A stretch of 5,407 bases of DNA from an uncultured Opitutia bacterium (GTDB lineage: Bacteria; Verrucomicrobiota; Verrucomicrobiia; Opitutales; Coraliomargaritaceae), in assembly GCA_937899295.1 (NCBI GenBank), contig CALBPO010000076.1, positions 1 through 5,407 on the forward strand, written 5' to 3'. The position numbers and the translations under genes are program-made. Below the pieces are notes generated by a model. The model was not told the origin of the DNA and made no database searches. It saw only the letters and a list, made by a program, of their open reading frames with translations. Positions within the stretch are counted from its first letter, which is position 1. The number at the start of each line of letters is the position of its first letter. Below are positions 1 to 5,407 of the stretch, one piece after another.

Positions 1-2
1 GG

Positions 3-176
3 GTAGGCACGGCGGTTGAGAAAGGACTGGTGAGCGTGTGGCAGGCTAATCCGCTGTGGTCGAGAGGACACGCTTGCGTGTGGCGACGTGGAGTCGACGT
101 GTGCGTGGCGCGTCTCACCCATCCAGTGCCAGAAGATGGCGAGGGTGACGACGACTCCTCCGAAGGAGATAAATAA
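3..176 (+). CDS. Unrecognised 3' ORF fragment with acidic tail (partial, doubtful)
   Basis: This is the only + frame open from the left edge: 57 codons, ending in TAA at 174-176. The first 37 or so residues are rich in Trp, Cys, Val and Arg and match no family I know. The end (PEDGEGDDDSSEGDK) is an acidic, probably disordered tail of the kind seen at the C-terminus of some ribosomal or nucleic-acid-binding proteins. In many bacteria the gene before pth is rplY/ctc (ribosomal protein L25), whose C-terminus is often acidic. However, nothing here resembles the L25 beta domain, so I do not name it. A stop-free frame of this length is not surprising in 65% G+C sequence, and the same stretch can be read as a structured RNA. 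It is either the 3' end of an upstream gene or a chance frame. Confidence 0.25.
   Translation, partial: VGTAVEKGLVSVWQANPLWSRGHACVWRRGVDVCVARLTHPVPEDGEGDDDSSEGDK
6..130 (+). other. G-rich segment with nested complementary arms (possible structured RNA)
   Basis: Positions 1-120 are 65% G+C, clearly richer than the following genes, with 51 G against 27 C. Several complementary segments nest correctly. GGCAC (6-10) can pair with GTGCC (126-130). GGTGAGCG (29-36) can pair with CG-T-CTCACC (111-119), with one bulged T. GTCG (59-62) can pair with CGAC (84-87). Inside the last pair, ACACG (68-72) and CGTGT (77-81) form a hairpin with a CTTG loop, a known stable tetraloop type. A 9-mer, GCGTGTGGC, occurs twice (34-42 and 76-84). 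I looked for landmarks of RNase P RNA, SRP RNA, tmRNA, tRNA and 5S rRNA and recognised none. The fold was drawn by eye without energy calculation, so an RNA gene is only a possibility. Confidence 0.22.
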
Positions 177-233
177 ATCTTTAACCCGGCCAATTTTCTC
201 TACCGAATATTGACCGAAAACGTTCTTTTACAG

Positions 234-833
234 ATGCCCATCGCGGTTATTGCAGGTCTCGGAAATCCAGGATCTAAATACCGTAACACCCGACACAACA
301 TCGGCTATACCCTTGTTGATCAATTAGCTGCAAAATACGACGCAACATGGAAACATGAAGCTCGATTTGAAGCAGAGGTCGCAGTGATCCACCATGATGA
401 GCGCAAGCTCATGCTGCTCAAGCCGCAGACCTTTATGAATGCCAGTGGTCGCTCTCTCGGAGCCGTGCTGCGCTACCGCAAACTGTCTGCTGAATCAATG
501 CTTGTCATTTATGACGATCTGACTCTCGATTTAGGACGGATTAAACTGAGTGTTAACGGCAGTGCTGGCGGCCATAACGGGATCGCTGACATGCTAACTC
601 AAGTCGGCACAGGTTTTGCTCGCTTCCGAGTTGGGATCGGAGCTAAACCACACAAAGAGATGGACCTCGCTGACTATGTTCTCAGTAAATTTTCAAAGGA
701 CGAACTAAGCATTTTGGCGGATCGAAGCCCGATTTTTCTCGATCAGATACACTTGATCTTGAATGAAGGCATCGAATCCTCCATGAAAACAATTAACCAA
801 CGCATAGCTACATCGCATGAGCACAACGACTAA
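234..833 (+). CDS. pth: Peptidyl-tRNA hydrolase
   Basis: Cytosolic bacterial-type Pth, which cleaves the ester bond of peptidyl-tRNAs that drop off the ribosome and so recycles the tRNA. From the ATG the protein has 199 residues, close to the usual 185-200. Family landmarks are all visible: N-terminal GLGNPG with Asn11; catalytic His21 in NTRHNIG; FMNASG with Met68-Asn69; Asp94 in the YDDL segment, matching the Asp that activates the catalytic His; GGHNG with Asn115; and Arg132 in FRVGIG. The frame extends upstream to a TTG at 210, adding 8 residues, but the ATG at 234 gives the normal family N-terminus (two residues before the first beta strand), so I prefer it. Neither start has a Shine-Dalgarno sequence. 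The 3' end overlaps rpsF by 17 nt, so the last six or so codons also encode the S6 N-terminus and translational coupling is likely. All key residues are intact. Confidence 0.96.
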   Translation: MPIAVIAGLGNPGSKYRNTRHNIGYTLVDQLAAKYDATWKHEARFEAEVAVIHHDERKLMLLKPQTFMNASGRSLGAVLRYRKLSAESMLVIYDDLTLDLGRIKLSVNGSAGGHNGIADMLTQVGTGFARFRVGIGAKPHKEMDLADYVLSKFSKDELSILADRSPIFLDQIHLILNEGIESSMKTINQRIATSHEHND

Positions 834-1116
834 AAATAAGTATAAAGCAACTTTCATTCTAGACCTCCGCGAATCCGAAGACGATTCCGCTAAAGTTATG
901 GCTGACCTTAACGAAATATTGAAGTCCATTGGAGGCGAAACATCCGATAGCGAGGACCTTGGTATGCTCGACTTCGCTCGTGCTGCAGATCGCCGCTACA
1001 CTCAAGGCCACTACATCGAGATTTACTTTGAGGGTGCTGGCGATGTACCTTCAACTCTTAACGAAAAGCTCAAACTTGACAAGCGTATCAACCGCATCTT
1101 CGTCGAGTCCAAATAA
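817..1116 (+). CDS. rpsF: Small ribosomal subunit protein S6 (bS6)
   Basis: 99 residues, the normal length for bS6, a ferredoxin-like (beta-alpha-beta-beta-alpha-beta) protein on the platform of the 30S subunit, where its usual partner is S18. Visible landmarks are the first strand YKATFILDL (residues 9-17), helix 1 to about residue 38, the GGE turn, the strand pair carrying GHYIEIYFEG, helix 2 (VPSTLNEKLKLDKRINR) and the final strand RIFVESK. The sequence is rather divergent: the common RLAYPI segment is replaced by MLDFARAADRR, but the overall pattern is clear. The ATG at 817 lies inside the end of pth (17-nt overlap). It is the only start upstream of the first strand in this frame, so the overlap is well supported. 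There is no Shine-Dalgarno sequence, which fits re-initiation by ribosomes finishing pth. ssb follows after 21 nt. An rpsR gene for S18 would normally follow ssb but is absent here. Confidence 0.93.
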   Translation: MSTTTKNKYKATFILDLRESEDDSAKVMADLNEILKSIGGETSDSEDLGMLDFARAADRRYTQGHYIEIYFEGAGDVPSTLNEKLKLDKRINRIFVESK

Positions 1117-1137
1117 CACTACAAACCCACGACCACT

Positions 1138-1608
1138 ATGGCCTCATTTAACAAAGTTATTTTGATGGGAAACCTGACCCGCGACCCTGAAACTCGCGTT
1201 ACGGCCACTGGTTTGACTATTTGTAAGCTCGGGCTCGCAGTATCTCGATCATTCACTACCAAGGATGGCGAACGCCGCGAAGAGACCACTTTCGTTGATA
1301 TTGACGCATTTGGGAAGCAGGCTGAAGTGATCACTAAGTATTTCCGCAAGGGTAAGCCTATCCTAATCGAAGGTCGCCTCAAGCTCGATCAATGGGAGTC
1401 TAACGACGGACAAAAGCGAAGCAAAATGGGCGTCGTGATGGAGACTTTTCAATTCGTTGGCAATCGCGACGACAGCGATTCTACCAACAACTCAGGAGCT
1501 TACGAACAGAGTTCGCCCCCCAAGCGCCAGGCATCCGCTGAAAAGCCCGCAGCAAGTGAAGACTTCTCTGCGGACGACGACACTCTCGATGAAGACGTGC
1601 CATTTTAG
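1138..1608 (+). CDS. ssb: Single-stranded DNA-binding protein SSB
   Basis: 156 residues. It binds single-stranded DNA as an OB-fold homotetramer at replication forks and repair sites and recruits partners through its C-terminal tip. The OB fold covers about residues 1-108: it opens with MASFNKVILMGNLTRDPE, continues with the TTFVDIDAFGKQAE strand region and the GKPILIEGRLKLDQW stretch with Trp86 (aligned with the conserved WxxxDGQKR motif), and ends at METFQFVGNR. Residues 109-150 form a hydrophilic linker rich in Ser, Ala, Asp and Pro, probably disordered. The protein ends in DEDVPF, a conservative version of the DDDIPF tip that binds helicase, primase, polymerase and repair proteins. This complete tip makes it a full replicative SSB rather than a truncated paralogue. 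It sits between rpsF and rplI, and the presence of dnaB nearby fits a fork role. Confidence 0.97.
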   Translation: MASFNKVILMGNLTRDPETRVTATGLTICKLGLAVSRSFTTKDGERREETTFVDIDAFGKQAEVITKYFRKGKPILIEGRLKLDQWESNDGQKRSKMGVVMETFQFVGNRDDSDSTNNSGAYEQSSPPKRQASAEKPAASEDFSADDDTLDEDVPF

Positions 1609-1665
1609 GCTTAGAACTTCCTTTTTTTAATTTACCAACAACTTATTTAACACACCGACAGCATC

Positions 1666-2172
1666 ATGGCCAACAATCAGGTTCTCCTCCTCCAACCCAT
1701 TAATGGACTCGGCGCCGAAGGCGACACAGTCACTGTAAAAGCTGGCTTTGCCCGCAACTTTTTGCTGCCTCGTAAATTAGCTCTACCTATCACGCAGGCT
1801 AACAAGAAGCACGTCGAGTCGCTCCTCAAAGCACGTGAAGCCCGAGAGCAAAAGGAATTCGAGGATTCACGCGCACTCAGCGAACGCATCGAGAAGACAA
1901 GTATCGCGATCGCTGTGAAAACAGGCGAGGGTGGTAAAATGTTTGGTGCGGTCACTGCTAACGATGTATTGGAGCGCCTTAAGGCAGAGGGGATCGAGCT
2001 GGTCAAGAAGCAGCTTCAGATAGCTGCACCTATTAAGGAGCTCGGTTCACATACGGCTACTATTAAGCTTCATGCGGACATCGAGACAGAACTCAAGTTT
2101 GAAGTCGTCTCCGAGAATCCAATTGAAGAAAGTGCGGATTCCGAAGAAGAAATTGCTGAGGACGACGAATAA
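1666..2172 (+). CDS. rplI: Large ribosomal subunit protein L9 (bL9)
   Basis: 168 residues. bL9 binds 23S rRNA near the base of the L1 stalk and influences reading-frame fidelity. The N-terminal RNA-binding domain (about 1-52) carries the signature GLGAEGDTVTVKAGFARNFL. A long charged linker helix follows (about 45-78, EAREQKEFEDSRALSERI). The C-terminal domain (about 78-150) contains KTGEGGKMFGAVTANDV, the usual conserved core. Residues 150-168 form an acidic extension (ESADSEEEIAEDDE) beyond the usual end near residue 150. The start is the ATG giving MANNQVLLLQ, which is the family N-terminus. The 57-nt gap before it is A/T-rich, with a run of seven T at 1622-1628 but no good hairpin. It might hold a weak internal promoter, but I see no convincing -35/-10 pair. 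No Shine-Dalgarno sequence is present. dnaB follows after 37 nt, an rplI-dnaB pairing known from many bacteria. Confidence 0.96.
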   Translation: MANNQVLLLQPINGLGAEGDTVTVKAGFARNFLLPRKLALPITQANKKHVESLLKAREAREQKEFEDSRALSERIEKTSIAIAVKTGEGGKMFGAVTANDVLERLKAEGIELVKKQLQIAAPIKELGSHTATIKLHADIETELKFEVVSENPIEESADSEEEIAEDDE

Positions 2173-2209
2173 TTGTTGGCAAGGCCTCGTTGTTTTCATT
2201 CAATAGGGG

Positions 2210-3652
2210 ATGTCTTCTGATTCAGAACCAGCCTTCGGGCGAGCCACTAGCGATAGAAAGTTTTCCAGCAAAAAGGGAAATTCTCTGACTGAGGACTCAA
2301 TACGTACTCAACCTCACAACATCGAGGCGGAAGAGGGCTTACTAGCTGCTTGCCTCATTGATGGTGGTCACGACGTCATCACGACATGCATCGAGAGTCA
2401 CATTTCTCCGGAATGTTTTTATAAGACACAGCACCAGATCATCTTTTCAGCAATCATCGCACTCTTTGAACAGGGTAATCCCGTCGATGAGATTATCTTG
2501 CACGAATACCTAGTTAAAGAGGGTAGTTCTGAAGAGATCGGGGGTATTGCCGGCATTTACCATATTCAGGGCAGAATCGAAACACCCGCCCACGCAAAGT
2601 ATTACGCAGGTATTGTTCACGAGAAGTATTTATTGCGCAGGCTAATCCGCACATCACGAGAGGCGACCGAGGCATGTTATGAACAGCAAGAAGATATTTC
2701 TGTATTCATCGATCGAATAGAAGAGGAAATACACAATATCAGCAGTGGGCGCATTATTAAAGTAGCGACCCCGATTGATGAATCGGTTGAGCAAGCTGTT
2801 GCTGACATATACGCGATGTTAAACGGCAAAAATGAGGCCGACGGCGTCATGTCTGGTTTCCGAGATCTCGACGGAATGACATATGGTTTTCATCCTGGTC
2901 AAATGATCGTTTTGGCAGCCCGCCCTTCAGTGGGAAAGACCAGTTTTGCTATGAATTTCGCGGAGCATGCGATTCTCCCAGACGGTGGTCGTCCTGCAAC
3001 TGGTGTTTTGGTCTTCAGCCTTGAAATGACCGCTTCGCAGCTAGCTATGCGTTTGATCTGCTGCCGTGCTCGCGCTGATATGAGGAAAATCCGAGACCGG
3101 ATAGCGTCTAAGAAGGACATGCAAGAAATTGCAAACACAGTTAAAGAACTCAAAGGCCAGCCCCTCTGGATCGATGACTCAGCAACATCCACGATTCTCG
3201 ATATTCGCGCTAAAGCTAGACGAATTGATGCAAAGCACCGATTAGGCTTGATCGTCATTGACTACCTCCAGCTGATAAAAGGCACTGACTCACGGGCTCC
3301 ACGTGAACAACAGATCGCCGATATCTCTCGCGGCGTTAAAGGCATGGCCAAAGAGCTCAATGTGCCAGTCGTCGTGCTGAGTCAGCTAAATCGCGAGTCT
3401 GAGAAGGAGAACCGCGATCCACGCCTCTCCGATCTTCGTGAATCTGGGTCGATTGAGCAAGATGCCGACGTTGTGATGTTACTTCATCGCCCGAAAAAGA
3501 GCGACGACGATGAGGCAGTCGATGGCGAGGGCACTTATAATGAGCACGAGCATATTAAATTAATCATTGCCAAGCAGCGGAATGGCCCAGTTGGTGAAAT
3601 TGACCTGACATTTGTTCGCCGCTACACACGATACGAGAATTTTCATCGCTAA
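2210..3652 (+). CDS. dnaB: Replicative DNA helicase DnaB
   Basis: 480 residues. Hexameric ATP-driven 5'-3' helicase that encircles the lagging-strand template and unwinds the chromosome at the fork, partnering with primase and the loader. Residues 1-32 are a polar, probably disordered extension. The DnaB N-terminal helical domain starts at [13 protein letters not shown] (35 on) and runs to about 135. A linker reaches about 205, and the RecA-like motor fills the rest. Motor landmarks are Walker A ARPSVGKT (237-244, Lys243), catalytic Glu272 in FSLEM, Walker [10 protein letters not shown] (Asp351), SQLNRESE (391-398), the DNA-binding [15 protein letters not shown] segment, and KQRNGPVG with Lys455 and Arg457 acting in trans on the neighbouring ATP. 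No intein or frameshift interrupts it. GGGG (2206-2209) abuts the ATG and is too close to act as a ribosome binding site. bamA follows after 25 nt. Confidence 0.97.
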   Translation: MSSDSEPAFGRATSDRKFSSKKGNSLTEDSIRTQPHNIEAEEGLLAACLIDGGHDVITTCIESHISPECFYKTQHQIIFSAIIALFEQGNPVDEIILHEYLVKEGSSEEIGGIAGIYHIQGRIETPAHAKYYAGIVHEKYLLRRLIRTSREATEACYEQQEDISVFIDRIEEEIHNISSGRIIKVATPIDESVEQAVADIYAMLNGKNEADGVMSGFRDLDGMTYGFHPGQMIVLAARPSVGKTSFAMNFAEHAILPDGGRPATGVLVFSLEMTASQLAMRLICCRARADMRKIRDRIASKKDMQEIANTVKELKGQPLWIDDSATSTILDIRAKARRIDAKHRLGLIVIDYLQLIKGTDSRAPREQQIADISRGVKGMAKELNVPVVVLSQLNRESEKENRDPRLSDLRESGSIEQDADVVMLLHRPKKSDDDEAVDGEGTYNEHEHIKLIIAKQRNGPVGEIDLTFVRRYTRYENFHR

Positions 3653-3676
3653 ATGCTTCGGCTGACCACTTTTTAA
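3653..3676 (+). other. Seven-codon mini-ORF between dnaB and bamA
   Basis: The dnaB stop TAA is immediately followed by an ATG (3653-3655). This opens a short frame, MLRLTTF, closed by TAA at 3674-3676, one base before the bamA ATG. Ribosomes ending dnaB could in principle restart here and be delivered to the bamA start. The mini-ORF is out of frame with bamA and overlaps the left arm of the inverted repeat. Nothing but its position supports translation, and a chance occurrence is quite possible. Confidence 0.18.
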
Positions 3677-3716
3677 AATGCGTATCCTACAGACACTCTC
3701 TTTCTCCGTGGTCAGC
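3661..3716 (+). promoter_or_regulatory. Perfect 9-bp inverted repeat framing the bamA start codon
   Basis: GCTGACCAC (3661-3669) and GTGGTCAGC (3708-3716) are exact reverse complements, extendable by one G-U pair (3660/3717). In the mRNA they would form a 9-10 bp stem with a 38-nt loop. The loop is A/U-rich near its start and holds the bamA ATG (3678-3680). The right arm lies in the signal-peptide codons, and the left arm lies in the dnaB-bamA gap. As the gene has no Shine-Dalgarno sequence, such a stem could present or control the start codon. About one 9-bp repeat at this spacing is expected by chance in a window this size, so the location rather than the repeat itself is the argument. Confidence 0.3.
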
Positions 3717-5407
3717 TTGCTTGCTGCGGCTCTACCGACTCAATTTACTTTCGCTCAGGAGGCTGAAACCTATCCTATTATCAACCGAATTATCACCGAG
3801 TTCGATGGTTTTCGCTCGACCAGTGACCAATATGTCCTGGGTAATGTACAACTTCGTCCAGGCATGAATTATAATCCGGCACTGCTCGACCAGTCGATTC
3901 GCGCCCTCTATAGCACTGGTTATTTTGAATTTGTTGAAGCACGTGTCGACAAGGCGCAAGATCAAACCATCGACGTAGTTTTTGAGCTAGTTTCTAAGTA
4001 CACTATCGAACGTATTCGCTTTCTTGGTAACGATAAATATACCGACTCGCGCCTAGCCTCAAAAGCCGAGGTCGAAACTGGCAGCTCGCTGGACGAGTAT
4101 CTGGTTAGCGTTGGCGCGGATAACATTGCCGCTTACTACATTGAAAAAGGCTTTCCTGATGTAGAGGTCGATTATCGTATAGAGCGCGATGAACAAACTG
4201 GCTACGCTGTGGTCAATTACGATATCGACGAAGGTGGCAAAGTCCGTATCGATGAAATCTTTTTCGAAGGAAACGAAACCTTCACTGATAAAAAACTCCT
4301 TAAGCAGCTTGAAACAAACAAGCACGGTTGGCTCTCTTGGTTGACGGGTTCCGGGAAGTTTGACGAAAAGAAATTTAAAGAAGATCTCACTATTCTGCGT
4401 AAATTTTACAGTGACTCTGGTTTTCTTGATTGTGAGATCAACGAAGAGAAGGTATCCATTGATTTTGTAGAGTCCGATGAAATCGTAATTACTATTCCTC
4501 TAGTTGAAGGGCAGCTTTACTATCTCGGAGAGTTCTCTGTTGAAAATGCCACCGTCTACACCACGGACGAGCTGCTCAACGAGCTGCGACTAGAGAAAGG
4601 TGCTCCATTTTCTCCGCAAGGCGTAGATGATGCCGCTATTGCCATCCGTGATTACTACACCTCCAGTGGCTACCTTAATACTCGGGTCCGTGCCGAACGG
4701 GTTCCGAATATGGAGACACGTCAGATTGATGTAGTCTTCCGAGTACGTGAGAGTGAAAAATTCTATGTGGAGTCGATCAACGTGGAGGGCAATACCAAGT
4801 CTAAATCACGAGTCATCATCCGGGAGTTAGCACTCAGCCCCGGTGATATATTTGACCTTAGACGTATGGATGTCAGCGAGCGACGTCTTAAAAATATTGG
4901 TTTCTTTGATGATGTCCGTCTAAACCCTGAACCTACAAATATTCCTGGGCGTAAAGATCTAGGCATTACTGTGAGGGAAGGCCGCACGGGTAGCTTCACT
5001 TTTGGTGCGGGCTTCGGTTCAGTCGAAAGCTTCGTCATGTATTTCGAGGTATTACAAAGTAACTTTGACCTCTTCAATTGGCGTTCTGGATTTCAAGGTG
5101 ATGGCCAAAAGTTCCGTTTCCGCGCCTCGGCCGGTACGACTAGTAACCAAGTGTTGATTGCTTTTGAGGAGCCATGGTTATTCGAGCAACGCCTTGCTTT
5201 CGGTGTCGAGATCTACCGTACGGAATCCGATTACAATAGTGCTGATTATAACGAGTTACGGACAGGCTTCGAACTCTACCTCCGCCGCCGCCTCTTCGAG
5301 TTGGTCGAAGCACGCCTTTCCTACCGTTTAGAGCTGGTTGATATTTTTGACGTAGATCGTAACCCAGACCCTGCCGAAGCAGGCGATGATATAAGAGCTA
5401 ACGGTAG
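3678..5407 (+). CDS. bamA: Outer membrane protein assembly factor BamA (3' end outside window)
   Basis: 576 codons are present and the frame is still open at the right edge. BamA is the Omp85-family core of the BAM complex, which folds beta-barrel proteins into the outer membrane. Residues 1-26 are a Sec signal peptide: MRILQ, a hydrophobic core around [10 protein letters not shown], and a likely cut after TFA before QEAE. Five POTRA repeats follow at about 33-106, 108-187, 188-279, 280-360 and 361-434. Each opens with a strand like [18 protein letters not shown] or VESINVEGN, and helices with YYxxxGY/F-type turns lie within them. Five POTRAs favour BamA over TamA, which has three. POTRA3 has the larger loop [12 protein letters not shown] often seen in BamA. 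The barrel begins at about 438 ([15 protein letters not shown]), and some 140 residues of it are included, with the EEPWLF segment typical of early Omp85 strands. There is no Shine-Dalgarno sequence. Neighbours upstream are replication and translation genes, so co-transcription with dnaB is likely. Confidence 0.95.
   Translation, partial: MRILQTLSFSVVSLLAAALPTQFTFAQEAETYPIINRIITEFDGFRSTSDQYVLGNVQLRPGMNYNPALLDQSIRALYSTGYFEFVEARVDKAQDQTIDVVFELVSKYTIERIRFLGNDKYTDSRLASKAEVETGSSLDEYLVSVGADNIAAYYIEKGFPDVEVDYRIERDEQTGYAVVNYDIDEGGKVRIDEIFFEGNETFTDKKLLKQLETNKHGWLSWLTGSGKFDEKKFKEDLTILRKFYSDSGFLDCEINEEKVSIDFVESDEIVITIPLVEGQLYYLGEFSVENATVYTTDELLNELRLEKGAPFSPQGVDDAAIAIRDYYTSSGYLNTRVRAERVPNMETRQIDVVFRVRESEKFYVESINVEGNTKSKSRVIIRELALSPGDIFDLRRMDVSERRLKNIGFFDDVRLNPEPTNIPGRKDLGITVREGRTGSFTFGAGFGSVESFVMYFEVLQSNFDLFNWRSGFQGDGQKFRFRASAGTTSNQVLIAFEEPWLFEQRLAFGVEIYRTESDYNSADYNELRTGFELYLRRRLFELVEARLSYRLELVDIFDVDRNPDPAEAGDDIRANG

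Noticed and set aside
163..170. AAGGAGAT, a perfect-looking Shine-Dalgarno motif
   Set aside because: No ATG, GTG or TTG lies 4-15 bases downstream. It is 40 bases before the TTG at 210 and 64 before the pth ATG, so it cannot serve pth.
1..227. Minus-strand open frame with a hydrophobic stretch resembling a membrane segment (DLFISFGGVVVTLAIFWHWM)
   Set aside because: No ATG, GTG or TTG precedes the hydrophobic part after the in-frame stop. The Val run is simply the complement of the GAC repeats in the acidic + strand frame, and the rest is low-complexity Ser/His/Pro.
210..233. TTG at 210 as the pth start
   Set aside because: It adds eight residues (MTENVLLQ) that the family lacks, while the ATG at 234 gives the standard Pth N-terminus. 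It cannot be excluded but is less likely.
929..1165. A second + frame of 78 codons across rpsF and the ssb start
   Set aside because: It overlaps the clear S6 and SSB frames, is Thr/Ser/Leu-rich and has no recognisable domain.
1591..1628. Rho-independent terminator after ssb (GAAG...CTTC arms followed by seven T)
   Set aside because: The arms are only 4 bp, the inner GCC/GGC pairing is out of register with them, and the stem is not GC-rich, so the T-run alone is not sufficient.
2900..3480. Possible intein or inserted element in the DnaB motor, a common intein site
   Set aside because: Walker A, the catalytic Glu, Walker B and the downstream motifs are contiguous at normal spacing.
705..5077. 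Antisense open frames of about 74-119 codons within pth, ssb, rplI, dnaB and bamA
   Set aside because: They lie opposite well-identified genes, resemble no family, and have the Ser/Arg/Leu-rich composition typical of shadow frames.
1..5407. CRISPR array, insertion sequence, prophage genes, tRNA or a defence system
   Set aside because: No spaced direct repeats, terminal inverted repeats, transposase or integrase frames, or tRNA cloverleaf landmarks were seen; the window is almost fully occupied by housekeeping genes.

Overview
The window is a compact, same-strand housekeeping block of a Gram-negative bacterium. In order it carries peptidyl-tRNA hydrolase (pth), ribosomal protein S6 (rpsF), single-stranded DNA-binding protein (ssb), ribosomal protein L9 (rplI), the replicative helicase (dnaB) and the first 576 codons of the outer-membrane insertase bamA, which runs off the right edge. 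BamA shows that the cell has an outer membrane. The protein style, the moderate G+C, the lack of Shine-Dalgarno sequences and the pth-rpsF-ssb-rplI-dnaB order suggest a Verrucomicrobiota relative, perhaps Opitutae/Puniceicoccales. That placement is inference from memory of gene orders and was not tested by search.

Layout: positions 1-176 are a G-rich stretch (65% G+C over 1-120, with G alone at 42%) that holds no recognisable gene. It has one stop-free + frame ending in an acidic tail at 176, and several nested complementary segments that could fold as RNA. Positions 177-233 are the pth leader. From 234 to the right edge almost everything is coding. pth and rpsF overlap by 17 nt, and the later gaps are 21 (rpsF-ssb), 57 (ssb-rplI), 37 (rplI-dnaB) and 25 nt (dnaB-bamA). 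I see no convincing terminator in any gap, so all six genes may be co-transcribed.

The genes serve translation (Pth recycles peptidyl-tRNA; S6 and L9 are ribosomal), DNA replication (SSB coats single strands; DnaB unwinds the fork) and envelope assembly (BamA). Such clusters tie growth-rate-dependent functions together. The usual S18 gene (rpsR) between ssb and rplI is missing.

I found no mobile element, CRISPR array, tRNA, rRNA or undescribed multi-gene system. The points most worth a second look are the compositionally odd, possibly structured left end, a perfect 9-bp inverted repeat that frames the bamA start codon together with a 7-codon mini-ORF, the absence of rpsR, and the complete lack of Shine-Dalgarno sequences in front of all six genes.
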